This document shows, piece after piece, positions 43,166-51,635 of a stretch of 64,000 nucleotides of DNA. The notes beneath the pieces are model-generated. The model saw only the letters and a list, made by a program, of their open reading frames with translations. It did not search any database and was not told where the DNA came from. This DNA is from Streptomyces antnestii. GTDB taxonomy: Bacteria; Actinomycetota; Actinomycetes; Streptomycetales; Streptomycetaceae. The stretch covers positions 78,329 through 142,328 of the forward strand of contig NZ_RZYA01000024.1 in the NCBI RefSeq assembly GCF_004005495.1, written 5' to 3'. The stretch's first letter is position 1. Every line of letters begins with the position of its first letter. The position numbers were made by a program, and so were the translations under genes.

Positions 43166-44029
43166 TCACGCGGTGGTTCCGCCCGCCCCCGGCACGGGAA
43201 ACGCCCCGGTGGCCCGGCGCGTGATCTCCCCGTAGACGTCGGGGTCGGTGGTGAACTCGCCGAGTACGCAGGTCTTCCGGCTGCCGTGGTAGTCGGAGGA
43301 GCCCGTGGCGAGCAGGCCGAGGTCGGCGGCGAGGCCGTGCAGACGGGCGCGCGTGGCCGGGTCGTGGTCCATGTGGTCGGTCTCGATGCCGTCGAGTCCG
43401 GCGGCGGCGAGGTCCGCGATCACCGACTCGGGCACGACCTGCCCGCGCTTGACGGCCGCCGGGTGCGCGAAGACGGTGACGCCGCCGGCGGCCTTGACCA
43501 GGCGGATCGCGTCGAAGGGGTCGAGCTCGTGCTTGGCGACGTACGCGCGTCCGCCGTCGGCGAGCCAGTCGGGCGTGAAGGCGTCTGAGACGGTGGCGAC
43601 GACGCCGAGCTCGACGAGCGCCTCCGCGACGTGCGGGCGGCCGACGGAGCCGTCACCGGCGATGCGGGCGACCTGCTCCCAGGTCACGTGCACACCGAGG
43701 TCGTTGAGCTTGGCGACCATGCCCCGGGCGCGCGGCACCCGGTCGTCCCGGACGAGTTCGCGCTCGCGCAGCAGCTCGGGCTCGTCGGGGTCGAAGAGGT
43801 AGGCCAGCATGTGCAGGCCCACGCCGTCTAGGCGGCAGGAGAGTTCGGCGCCGGTGATGAGCGTGAGTCCGGCCGGGAGTGCGGCGACGGCCTCCGCGTG
43901 ACCGCGGCTCGTGTCGTGGTCCGTGAGGGCGACGACGTCCAGACCGGCCGCGGCGGCGTTACGGACCAGCTCCGTCGGGGTGTCCGTGCCGTCGGAAGCG
44001 GTGGAGTGGGTGTGCAGATCGATGCGCAC
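43166..44029 (-). CDS. PHP-domain phosphoesterase (YciV/RNase AM-like)
   Basis: This 287-residue metal-dependent phosphoesterase probably acts on 3',5'-nucleoside bisphosphates or the 5' end of RNA. The PHP motifs are RIDLHTHSTASDG (HxH), LTDHDTSRGHAEA, the Glu in GAELSC, FAHPAAVKRG, EVYH-type ETDHMDHD and the final GSSDYHGSRK. All usual metal ligands appear present. GTG 44029 immediately precedes the first motif, so the short extension of the open frame upstream is unlikely. Biochemistry is inferred from family. Confidence 0.88.
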   Translation of the reverse strand: MRIDLHTHSTASDGTDTPTELVRNAAAAGLDVVALTDHDTSRGHAEAVAALPAGLTLITGAELSCRLDGVGLHMLAYLFDPDEPELLRERELVRDDRVPRARGMVAKLNDLGVHVTWEQVARIAGDGSVGRPHVAEALVELGVVATVSDAFTPDWLADGGRAYVAKHELDPFDAIRLVKAAGGVTVFAHPAAVKRGQVVPESVIADLAAAGLDGIETDHMDHDPATRARLHGLAADLGLLATGSSDYHGSRKTCVLGEFTTDPDVYGEITRRATGAFPVPGAGGTTA

Positions 44030-44163
44030 GCGCGTACTCCAGGCTCTGGCGGAACGGAAGGGGACGCTCAAGGGTAACGGGGATCGCGGGTATCCCCGTC
44101 ATCGCCGTTTCCCTGAATGACTCCTTACGACGGATGACTCCTTACGACTGAGCCGCCGGCCCG

Positions 44164-44802
44164 TTACGCCAGGATGCGTGGTGACAGGGCCCCGATGGGC
44201 AGCAGGTCGAACTCCGCGCCCGCGTCCCGCAGGTCGGTCAGTATCAGCTCGTCGTACATGAGCAGCCCCGTCTGCTCCGGCCAGACGATCGTCCACATCC
44301 ACAGGCCGCGCGCCTCGCCCGCGAAGACCGCGCGGTCCTCCGGAGTGCCGGTGACGTGCCACATCGGGGTCGGCCGGCCGGCGGCGAGGACCTTGGCCTG
44401 GGGCGGCTTCTCCACGTTCAGGTACGGGCCGGGGTCGGGTCCCTCGATGCCCGCGTACCGGGCACCGAGGCCGACGCCGAGCTCCTCCGCGACGATCAGC
44501 ATCTCCCCCATGCCGCCGAGCGGCCCCGGGCCCGAGCACGCCACCGCGGTGGCCCTGCCGCCCGTGCGGTCGTCGCCCGCGCAGGCCACGCCGGTGAACA
44601 GCCACCCGATGGGCAGCGGCCACGGCATCCAGACCGGCACCTGGGCACGGTTCACCACGACGCCGAGCGCCTCGACGCTGGGCGGGATCACGGGCTGCAA
44701 CGGATGCACCGTCCCGTGCACGTCGCACTGCCAGGAGTCGGAGAAGAGTCCGGGAGCCCTGACCCGGCCACCACACTTCGGGCAACTGGGTTCGCCCCTC
44801 AT
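44164..44802 (-). CDS. DUF6758-like protein with an N-terminal Cys motif
   Basis: This 212-residue protein begins with MRGEPSCPKCGGRV and has a third Cys in SWQCDVHG, so the N-terminus could be a small zinc ribbon. The remaining part has many Trp and Pro (VWMPWPLPIGWLFTG) and matches an actinobacterial family of unknown function. ATG 44802 is the simplest start. A TTG three codons upstream (44811) lies only 4 nt from a good GGAGG and may be the true start. It precedes the PHP gene in the same direction. Confidence 0.75.
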   Translation of the reverse strand: MRGEPSCPKCGGRVRAPGLFSDSWQCDVHGTVHPLQPVIPPSVEALGVVVNRAQVPVWMPWPLPIGWLFTGVACAGDDRTGGRATAVACSGPGPLGGMGEMLIVAEELGVGLGARYAGIEGPDPGPYLNVEKPPQAKVLAAGRPTPMWHVTGTPEDRAVFAGEARGLWMWTIVWPEQTGLLMYDELILTDLRDAGAEFDLLPIGALSPRILA

Positions 44803-44912
44803 AAGGACCAACGGTCCTCCCCGTCTCCCGGTCCGTCAAGGAAGATCACCCGTTGATCACCCGTCCGAGGGTGTGGCGATGCACCGCCCCACCAGGGAAA
44901 AGTAGATGTAAC

Positions 44913-44942
44913 TTGCATTAGTTAGCCGACCTAATTTATTAT
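44913..44942 (+). promoter_or_regulatory. Promoter and palindrome before the MFS transporter gene
   Basis: TTGCAT (44913-44918), 17 nt and TTATTA (44936-44941), or TATTAT one base on, form a housekeeping-type promoter. Within it ATTAG (44917-44921) and CTAAT (44931-44935) are inverted arms with a 9-nt spacer, placed to block polymerase. The region is unusually A+T-rich. The 19-bp dyad has the size of a DtxR-type iron box but matches it poorly. Confidence 0.6.
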
Positions 44943-44984
44943 ATGTATACGTCAACGATTTCCGTGCGAAGGTGAGGTGCCGGC

Positions 44985-46256
44985 ATGGGCGGCCACAGCA
45001 GTACAGGAGGTCCCGCCGAGGGGGACCCGTTCGACGCGGGGGCGACCGCGGGGGCGACCAGCCTGCTGCGTCAGCCGAAGGCGGTCTGGGCGACCGCCGG
45101 GGCATCCGTCGTCGCCTTCATGGGCATCGGCCTCGTGGACCCGATCCTGCCCTCCATCGCCAAGGGCCTCGAGGCGACACCGAGCCAGGTCTCCCTGCTC
45201 TTCACCTCGTACTTCCTGATCACCGCCGTCGCGATGCTCGTGACCGGGTTCGTCTCCAGCCGCATCGGCGGCAAGAAGACGCTGCTCGCCGGGCTCGCGC
45301 TCGTCGTGGTCTTCGCCGCGCTGGCCGGCACCTCCGGCTCCGTCGGCCAGCTCGTCGGCTTCCGCGCCGGCTGGGGCCTCGGCAACGCGCTGTTCGTCTC
45401 GACGGCCCTCGCCGTCATCGTCGGCGCCGCGGCCGGCGGCTCGGCCGCCGCCATCCTGCTGTACGAGTCGGCCCTCGGCCTCGGCATGGCCTGCGGCCCG
45501 CTGGTCGGCGCGCTCCTCGGCAACGCCAGCTGGCGCTACCCGTTCTTCGGCACCGCTGCCCTGATGGCGATCGGCTTCCTCTGCATCACGGCGTTCCTGA
45601 AGGAACAGCCCAGGCCCGCGAAGAAGACCTCGATCCTCGACCCGATCAAGGCGCTCGGCCACGGCGGGCTCGCCTCGGCCGCGGTCTCGGCCTTCTTCTA
45701 CAACTACACGTTCTTCACGATCCTGGCCTTCACGCCGTTCGTCCTGAACATGACCCCGTACAAGTCGGGCGGTGTCTTCTTCGCCTGGGGTGTGCTGCTC
45801 GCGTTCTTCTCGGTGATCGTCGCCCCGCGCATGCAGGCCCGCTTCGGATCGCTCAAGGTGCTCGGCGGCTCGCTGATCCTGCTCGCCGCCGACGTCCTCG
45901 TCCTCGGTTACGGCAGCCACACCGCCGCCATCGTGTGCACGATCCTGTCGGGCGCCTTCATCGGCGTGAACAACACCGTCTACACGGAGCTGGCCCTCGG
46001 CGTCTCCGACGCCCCGCGTCCGGTGGCCTCCGCCGGCTACAACTTCGTCCGGTGGTTCGCCGCCGCGGCCGCCCCGTTCCTGGCGCCGAAGATCGAGGAG
46101 TGGAGCACTATACACATCCCGTTCGTGGTCGCCGCGGTCACGGCCGTGCTCGGCGCCGTGGTGGTCTGGGTGCGCAGGAACGCGCTCACCCACGAGGCCG
46201 AGGAACTGGAGCCGCGGCACGCGAGCGAGGACGGCGTCTCGGCCTTCGCGAACTGA
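44985..46256 (+). CDS. Major facilitator superfamily transporter
   Basis: This 423-residue integral membrane protein has about twelve spans. The N-terminal half has GIGLVDPILPSIAKGL in span 1 and the loop 2-3 motif GFVSSRIGGKKTLLAGLAL, typical of drug:H+ antiporters. PLVGALLG in span 5 is the antiporter motif C region. These features suggest efflux of a small molecule. ATG 44985 has GGTGAGG upstream. The A+T-rich promoter with an inverted repeat suggests tight regulation by an unlinked repressor. The substrate is unknown. Confidence 0.88.
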   Translation: MGGHSSTGGPAEGDPFDAGATAGATSLLRQPKAVWATAGASVVAFMGIGLVDPILPSIAKGLEATPSQVSLLFTSYFLITAVAMLVTGFVSSRIGGKKTLLAGLALVVVFAALAGTSGSVGQLVGFRAGWGLGNALFVSTALAVIVGAAAGGSAAAILLYESALGLGMACGPLVGALLGNASWRYPFFGTAALMAIGFLCITAFLKEQPRPAKKTSILDPIKALGHGGLASAAVSAFFYNYTFFTILAFTPFVLNMTPYKSGGVFFAWGVLLAFFSVIVAPRMQARFGSLKVLGGSLILLAADVLVLGYGSHTAAIVCTILSGAFIGVNNTVYTELALGVSDAPRPVASAGYNFVRWFAAAAAPFLAPKIEEWSTIHIPFVVAAVTAVLGAVVVWVRRNALTHEAEELEPRHASEDGVSAFAN

Positions 46257-46279
46257 CCCCTACCGGCCCCTACTGGCCC

Positions 46280-46885
46280 CTACTGATCCAGGGACACGGA
46301 CCTGCGCAGCGGATCGCGCAGGTCCGTTCCGCTGTTCAGCCACTTCTCCTCAAGGGCGGCGGCCCCGTGCACCCGCTTCCACGCCGCCTCGTTCTGCGTC
46401 ATCGGCAGGAGCGGCAGGAACCGTACGGGATCCATCGGGTCGTCCAGTTCCAGGTCTTCGACGAGGCCGCCGGACGCCGTGACGAGCACCGAGGTGAACG
46501 GGGCGCCGGGCCACAGGGGTTCGCCCACGTCGAGCGAGGCGCCCGGGGCCACGACGACGCCCTCGACCTGCGGCGAGGCGGCGAGCACGGCGAGCGGGCG
46601 CAGCACCTTGTCGGTGTCGGCGCGGCCGGCGCGCACCGAGAGGACGAGTTCCGCGCGGGGCCCCGCGACCGGGTCCGCGAGCGCGGACGTCGGGTCCGCC
46701 ATGGGGGCCGCGGACATGCCGAGGGTCGCGTATCTGACGACGGCGCCGTTCTTCTCGTCCGTCTCGTCGGTGAAGCGCAGCACCTCGATGCGGTCGGTGC
46801 CGAGGAACGTCACCGCGGCGCGCGCGTCCGGTTCACCGAGGGCCGTACGCAGGCGGGCCTCGACCAGAGCAAGAACATCTCCCAT
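46280..46885 (-). CDS. Suppressor-of-fused (SUFU) domain protein
   Basis: This 201-residue cytoplasmic protein is of the bacterial SUFU-like family: TFLGTDRIEVLRF near the start, VVRYATLGMSAAPM, then GPRAELVLSVRA and a C-terminal FLPLLPMTQNEAAW, a family signature. Such proteins are often immunity or accessory proteins but have no established biochemical role. ATG 46885 has little Shine-Dalgarno, but a TATGCT hexamer 12 nt upstream could support a leaderless transcript. It is convergent with the MFS gene, 24 bp apart. Confidence 0.8.
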   Translation of the reverse strand: MGDVLALVEARLRTALGEPDARAAVTFLGTDRIEVLRFTDETDEKNGAVVRYATLGMSAAPMADPTSALADPVAGPRAELVLSVRAGRADTDKVLRPLAVLAASPQVEGVVVAPGASLDVGEPLWPGAPFTSVLVTASGGLVEDLELDDPMDPVRFLPLLPMTQNEAAWKRVHGAAALEEKWLNSGTDLRDPLRRSVSLDQ

Positions 46886-47345
46886 GCCGCGAGCATAGAA
46901 CTCGCATCCGACGGGTAAAGGATGGGCTCGCTTCTTCAGTCGGCTGATACTCTTGGCCGCTGGTAGGGGCAGCACGCCGAGCGTCGCTTTCGAGCCCCTG
47001 ACCTACATGCGTCCCCTGCGAGGGATGAGACGTCGTCCCTCACGGGGGACCGGCTGGAGGAGGTGGGGCTGCAATGGACCGAAGTCGACCGTGCAGTACC
47101 ACCCGCTCTTCCGGCCACTGAGCCGCGATTCCCGGCTTTCCGCGCACGCTCGAGTCTGTCTGCGCACCACGGAAGAGCACTTCGTTTCCGCCTGATCTGA
47201 ATCAGTAGCGAAGCCGCCACCGTGCCGGTGCGGCGCTCCCCGCTTTGTGGACGTGCACCCAGGATCCGCAGTCAGGACGTCCTCATTCCGGTTAGCGCCG
47301 ACCCAGATGGCCACCGGCGGCTCCCGCCCGCGAAGGAGCCTGCCC
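46886..47345 (+). other. Long structured upstream region of corA
   Basis: This region of about 460 bp separates the SUFU and corA starts. It holds a nested hairpin at 47005-47050, where a GTCCCC/GGGGAC outer stem encloses a GAGGGA/TCCCTC inner stem. Open frames here have no good ribosome site. It may be a regulatory leader for Mg2+ control, but the conserved core of the M-box riboswitch was not found. Confidence 0.4.
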
Positions 47346-48464
47346 ATGTCGATGATCCGTGACCTGCGTGCCGCCGTCCGCCCCGCGACCCGCGAGACCG
47401 TCAGCGCGTCAGCCGCCCCGTACGACACCACCCGTGACCCGTCCACGTCGACGGCCGTCGTCGACTGTGCCGTCTACCGCGACGGCGCCCGCGTCCGCGA
47501 CGACGACTGCCTGACGCCCGGCGGCGCCATCCTCAAGGCGCGCCGCGACGGCGGCTTCGCCTGGATCGGCCTGCACGAGCCGACCGAGTCCGAATTCGCC
47601 GGTATCGCGGCCGAGTTCGGGCTCCACCCGCTCGCCGTCGAGGACGCCGTCCACGCCCACCAGCGCCCGAAGCTGGAGCGCTACGACGACACCCTGTTCA
47701 CCGTCTTCAAGACCATCCACTACGTGGAGCACGCCGAACTCACCGACACCAGCGAGGTCGTGGAGACCGGCGAGGTGATGTGCTTCACCGGGCGGGACTT
47801 CTTCATCACCGTCCGGCACGGCGGGCAGGGCTCGCTGCGGGCGCTGCGCCACCGGCTCCAGGACGACCCCGAACTGCTCGCCAAGGGCCCGTCGGCCGTG
47901 CTGCACGCCATCGCGGACCATGTCGTCGACGGCTATCTCGCCGTCGCCGACGCGATGCAGGACGACATCGACGAGGTCGAGACGGATGTCTTCTCGCAGA
48001 CCGGCAAGGGCGCTCCGCGGGGCACCGACGCGGGTCGGATCTACCAGCTCAAGCGCGAAGTCCTGGAGTTCAAGCGGGCGGTGACACCTCTCCAGCGGCC
48101 CATGCAGCTGCTCAGCGAGCGCCCGATGCGGCTGGTCGACCCGGACATCCAGAAGTACTTCCGGGACGTCGCCGACCACCTCGCGCGCGTGCAGGAGCAG
48201 GTCGTCGGCTTCGACGAACTGCTCAACTCCATCCTCCAGGCCAACCTCGCGCAGGCGTCCGTCGCGCAGAACGAGGACATGCGGAAGATCACCGCCTGGG
48301 CCGCGATCATCGCCGTACCGACGATGGTGACCGGCGTGTACGGGATGAACTTCGAGCACATGCCGGAGCTGCACTGGCGGTTCGGCTATCCGCTGGTCCT
48401 GGCCGTCACCGTGGGCGCGTGTTTCGCGATCCACCGCACCCTGAAGCGGAACGGCTGGCTCTGA
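47346..48464 (+). CDS. corA: CorA family Mg2+ (Co2+/Ni2+) channel
   Basis: This 372-residue channel protein forms pentamers in the membrane. The N-terminal cytosolic domain (VFKTIHYVEHAEL, RHGGQGSLRALRHRL) is followed by a long helix. Two C-terminal spans follow, with the selectivity motif YGMNFEHMPEL between them (GMN). ATG 47346 has AAGGAG 8 nt upstream. It sits near two other genes linked to Mg2+ (MgtE-like, DUF1003), as does Rv1239c in mycobacteria. Confidence 0.92.
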   Translation: MSMIRDLRAAVRPATRETVSASAAPYDTTRDPSTSTAVVDCAVYRDGARVRDDDCLTPGGAILKARRDGGFAWIGLHEPTESEFAGIAAEFGLHPLAVEDAVHAHQRPKLERYDDTLFTVFKTIHYVEHAELTDTSEVVETGEVMCFTGRDFFITVRHGGQGSLRALRHRLQDDPELLAKGPSAVLHAIADHVVDGYLAVADAMQDDIDEVETDVFSQTGKGAPRGTDAGRIYQLKREVLEFKRAVTPLQRPMQLLSERPMRLVDPDIQKYFRDVADHLARVQEQVVGFDELLNSILQANLAQASVAQNEDMRKITAWAAIIAVPTMVTGVYGMNFEHMPELHWRFGYPLVLAVTVGACFAIHRTLKRNGWL

Positions 48465-48474
48465 CCGGCCCGAC

Positions 48475-48622
48475 GGCCGCCCTGAACGGCCCGACGGTCG
48501 CTCCCAACGGCCCGGCCGGTCACTCCGAACGCCTGACGGTCGCTCCGAACGGCCCGACAGCCACTCCGAACGGCCCGACGGTCGCTCCGAACGGCCCGAC
48601 AGCGCTCTGAATGGCCCGGCTA
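48475..48622 (+). repeat. 21-bp tandem repeats after corA
   Basis: About seven imperfect units of 20-22 bp, built on CTCCGAACGGCCCGACGGTC, fill the gap between corA and the next gene. One shifted frame reads through them as seven-residue APNGPTV repeats without a stop. Confidence 0.85.
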
Positions 48623-48633
48623 CGCTTGCGCCC

Positions 48634-49149
48634 ATGACGGAACAGCTGCTCGACCAGGCCCTCGTCGAGGAGGCCACGAAGAAGTCCGGCCTCATCTGGG
48701 TACGGGGGGCCGTGGGCCCGGAGCGCGCCCTGTGGCACGTGTGGCACGAGGGCGCGGCGCACCTCGTCGGTGACGGGCCCGGCGAGCAGCCGCTGCCCGG
48801 ACTCACGGACGGCGGGGCGGCGACCGTCACAGTGCGCAGCAAGGACAAGGGCGGGCGCATCGTGGGCTGGACGGCCACGGTCGCCGAACTCGCGCCGCAC
48901 TCCGACGCGTGGGAGGCGGCGGTCGCCGAGCTGAAGGGCAAGCGCCTGAACGCGCCGGACGGCGAGGCGATGCCGGAGCGCTGGGCGACCGAGTGCCGGG
49001 TGCTCCGCCTGGAGCCGACGGGGGCCATGGTGGCGTCGTCGTCGGAGTCGGCGGCGGCCGCGCCGCTCCCGACCCCGGCCACCACCCGCCGCGAGGCCCC
49101 GGCGGCCCTGCCCCGGCTGCTGCTGCGCGGCAAGCGCCGCCGGAAGTAG
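48634..49149 (+). CDS. Conserved hypothetical protein
   Basis: This 171-residue protein has a Trp-rich beta-type core (LIWVRGAVGPERALWHVWHE, GGRIVGWTATVAELAPHSD, ERWATECRVLRLEP). A low-complexity Ala/Pro tail ends in RLLLRGKRRRK. The core is reminiscent of split-barrel flavin-binding (PNPOx-like) folds, but this is only a guess. ATG 48634 follows the repeat array directly. No partner or function is evident. Confidence 0.7.
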   Translation: MTEQLLDQALVEEATKKSGLIWVRGAVGPERALWHVWHEGAAHLVGDGPGEQPLPGLTDGGAATVTVRSKDKGGRIVGWTATVAELAPHSDAWEAAVAELKGKRLNAPDGEAMPERWATECRVLRLEPTGAMVASSSESAAAAPLPTPATTRREAPAALPRLLLRGKRRRK

Positions 49150-49412
49150 GCCGGGGGCGACCCCCTGTCATTGCGGACGCGGGGCCGAACCAGTACAGCC
49201 CTCATGGAGCGAGGGGACCCAGCCTCTCCCACCCCACCCCGGCCATGAGCAAGGGGGGCGAGGGGGCGCAGCCCCCTCACTCTTCTCCCCGCCGCCACGG
49301 CGCCCGGCCGCGACGGCGCTGACCGGCGTTGCCGAGCCCACCGCAAGCCCGCCCGGGGATCGAAAGGGGCCGCCCCCTTTCAACACCCCCTCAAGACCCC
49401 GCTCAAGGCCCC

Positions 49413-50171
49413 TCAAGACTCCGGCAGCTGCGCCCCGTAGTCCACCGTCTCGGATCCCGCCGGTTCGCGGAGCGTGAAGTCCTTGCCCCAGTCGCTGAGT
49501 TGGAGCGTGCCCGCGCCGCCCGCGCGCTCCAGGCGCAACGGGTACGGGCTGCCTTCGAGGGAGACGTCGAGCGTGCCGCCGGCCCCCTTGTCGCCGGTGA
49601 GTTCGACCGTGCGCAGCCCGCCCGCGGAGCCCCGGTCACCCTTCGCCACCTTGCCGTGCAGCGTGAGCAGGCCGTCCAGGAGCGCGCCCTTGACGGTGAA
49701 GCCGCTCAGACGTTTGTAGGCCGGGTCGCCCACCGGCACCTTGACGTACTTGCCGTCGAGCTTGTCCGCGGCGGCCGCCGTGCCCGCCTGCGACGTGGCG
49801 CCCGAGCCCTTGGCGTCCTGGTGCGTCCAGAAGCCCGCGTCGGCCTTCAGGAACAGGTGTTCGCTGACCCGCAGCAGCTGGAAGGTGCGGCCCGCCGTGG
49901 TCACGGACCCCGTGCCGCCCTCGTCCTTGAGCCGCATGTCGATCTTGTACGAGTGCCCGTTGCTGACCACCGTGCCGGAGAGCCGGACGGCCTTGGCGCC
50001 CTGCGCGGCCTTGACGGTGCGGCTCTGGATCTTCGGGGCGGTCAGCTTGCCGAGGCCGTTCGTGCCCGCGTCCGGATCCTCGCCACCGCCGCACGCCGAG
50101 AGCCCGACACACATCAGTCCCACCAGGGCGATTCCACGGGTTCGGCGGCGGGCCAGGGGAAGTACGGTCAC
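49413..50171 (-). CDS. Putative lipoprotein (LolA/LppX-like)
   Basis: The protein has 252 residues. The N-terminal signal RRRTRGIALVGLMCVGLSAC gives a lipobox LSAC. The mature part has many short beta strands (YKIDMRLKDEGGTGSVTT, FQLLRVSEHLFLKADAGFW) and ends PLRLERAGGAGTLQLSDWGK. This pattern suits the LolA/LprG-type half-barrel fold that binds lipids, but that is inferred. GTG 50171 has GAGG upstream. It is divergent from the MgtE-like gene. About 260 bp downstream (49150-49412) show no gene. Confidence 0.75.
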   Translation of the reverse strand: MTVLPLARRRTRGIALVGLMCVGLSACGGGEDPDAGTNGLGKLTAPKIQSRTVKAAQGAKAVRLSGTVVSNGHSYKIDMRLKDEGGTGSVTTAGRTFQLLRVSEHLFLKADAGFWTHQDAKGSGATSQAGTAAAADKLDGKYVKVPVGDPAYKRLSGFTVKGALLDGLLTLHGKVAKGDRGSAGGLRTVELTGDKGAGGTLDVSLEGSPYPLRLERAGGAGTLQLSDWGKDFTLREPAGSETVDYGAQLPES

Positions 50172-50348
50172 GGCGCGCGCTACCTCTCGTACGACGGCTT
50201 GCTCGGCGGCAGAACGGCAGCGTACCCGGGCCGCCGGGGCGGAACGGAGCCAGTCCGTCCGGACGCAGCGCAAAGGCGCACGCGACCAGGACGGGCTAGC
50301 CTGAAACACACCTTCAGGACGAATGCGGATGTAAAGGAGGCGCGGCGC

Positions 50349-51635
50349 ATGGCGGCAGGCGCCCCCCGGATCTTCGTCTCGCATCTCGCCGGCATCGCCG
50401 TCTTCGACCCCAACGGCGACATGGTGGGCCGTGTGCGCGATCTCGTCGCCATGCTCCGCGTCAGCCGCCGCCCGCCCCGGCTGCTCGGCCTCGTCGTCGA
50501 ACTGTCCACTCGGCGCCGGATCTTCCTGCCCATGACGCGCGTGACCGGCATCGAGTCCGGCCAGGTCATCACCACCGGCGTCCTGAACGTGCGGCGCTTC
50601 GAACAGCGGCCCACCGAACGGCTCGTCCTCGGCGAGATGCTCGACCGGCGCGTGCGACTCGTCGGGTCCGACGAGGAAGTGACGGTCCTGGACGTCTCCA
50701 TCCAGCAGTTGCCGGCCCGCCGGGACTGGGAGATCGACCGCGTGTTCGTCCGCAGGGGCAAGCCGGGTGGCACCTTCCGCCGCGCCAAGGGCGAGACGCT
50801 GACCGTCGAGTGGTCGGCCGTCGACGGGTTCTCGCTGGAGGAGCACGGGCAGGGCGCCGAGAACCTGCTCGCCACGTTCGAGCAGCTGCGCCCGGCCGAC
50901 CTCGCCAACGTCCTGCACCACCTCTCGTCCAAGCGCCGCGCGGAGGTCGCGTCCGCCCTCACGAACGAGCGGCTCGCGGACGTCCTCGAAGAGCTCCCCG
51001 AGGACGACCAGATCGAGATCCTCGGCAAGCTCAAGGAGGAGCGCGCGGCCGACGTCCTGGAGGAGATGGACCCGGACGACGCCGCCGACCTGCTAGGCGA
51101 GCTGCCCGAGGACGACAAGGAGCGCCTGCTCGCGCTGATGCAGCCCTCGGACGCGGCCGACGTGCGGCGCCTGATGGCGTACGAGGACAAGACCGCGGGC
51201 GGTCTGATGACGACCGAGCCGATCGTGCTGCGGCCCGACGCGACCGTCGCCGACGCGCTGGCCCGGGTCCGTAACCCCGACCTCTCCCCCTCGCTCGCCG
51301 CACAGGTGTACGTGTGCCGGCCGCCGGACGAGACGCCCACCGGCAAGTACCTCGGCACCGTGCACTTCCAGCGGCTGCTGCGCGACCCCCCGTACACCCT
51401 CGTCTCGTCCATGCTCGACGACGCTCTGCAGCCCCTGGCCCCGGACGCGGCGCTGCCCGTGGTCGCCGGGTTCTTCGCCACGTACGACATGGTGGCGGCG
51501 CCCGTGGTCGACGAGAGCGGTTCGCTGCTCGGGGCGGTCACCGTGGACGACGTCCTCGACCACATGCTGCCGGAGGACTGGCGCGAGCAGGAGTTCCACC
51601 TCGCGAACGGGGAGGTGGCCCATGGCGCCGGGTGA
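50349..51635 (+). CDS. MgtE-like cytosolic protein (MgtE_N and CBS domains, no membrane part)
   Basis: The protein has 428 residues. A PRC-barrel-like N-terminus (FDPNGDMVGRVRDLVAML) leads to the MgtE N-terminal superhelical domain (LADVLEELPEDDQIEIL, DAADLLGELPEDDKERLL). Two CBS motifs follow (TAGGLMTTEPIVLRPDATV, MVAAPVVDESGSLLGAVTVDD). The membrane channel of MgtE is absent. ATG 50349 has AAAGGAGG 8 nt upstream. It overlaps the DUF1003 gene by 14 nt. Rv1232c is a likely orthologue. It probably senses Mg2+ or nucleotides. Confidence 0.88.
   Translation: MAAGAPRIFVSHLAGIAVFDPNGDMVGRVRDLVAMLRVSRRPPRLLGLVVELSTRRRIFLPMTRVTGIESGQVITTGVLNVRRFEQRPTERLVLGEMLDRRVRLVGSDEEVTVLDVSIQQLPARRDWEIDRVFVRRGKPGGTFRRAKGETLTVEWSAVDGFSLEEHGQGAENLLATFEQLRPADLANVLHHLSSKRRAEVASALTNERLADVLEELPEDDQIEILGKLKEERAADVLEEMDPDDAADLLGELPEDDKERLLALMQPSDAADVRRLMAYEDKTAGGLMTTEPIVLRPDATVADALARVRNPDLSPSLAAQVYVCRPPDETPTGKYLGTVHFQRLLRDPPYTLVSSMLDDALQPLAPDAALPVVAGFFATYDMVAAPVVDESGSLLGAVTVDDVLDHMLPEDWREQEFHLANGEVAHGAG

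Noticed and set aside
44913..44942. DtxR/DmdR iron box in the MFS promoter
   Set aside because: Aligned with TTAGGTTAGGCTAACCTAA only about 10 of 19 positions match, and the arms are spaced differently.
46953..47195. An 80-codon ORF in the corA upstream region
   Set aside because: There is no ribosome site or recognisable family, and the sequence contains the nested hairpin. It cannot be excluded but is not supported.
46960..47345. M-box (ykoK) magnesium riboswitch before corA
   Set aside because: The conserved core beginning GTTAGGTGAGGCTCCT is not present. Only a generic nested hairpin can be supported.
48475..48622. CRISPR array
   Set aside because: The units are contiguous 21-bp tandem repeats without unique spacers, and no cas gene is present.
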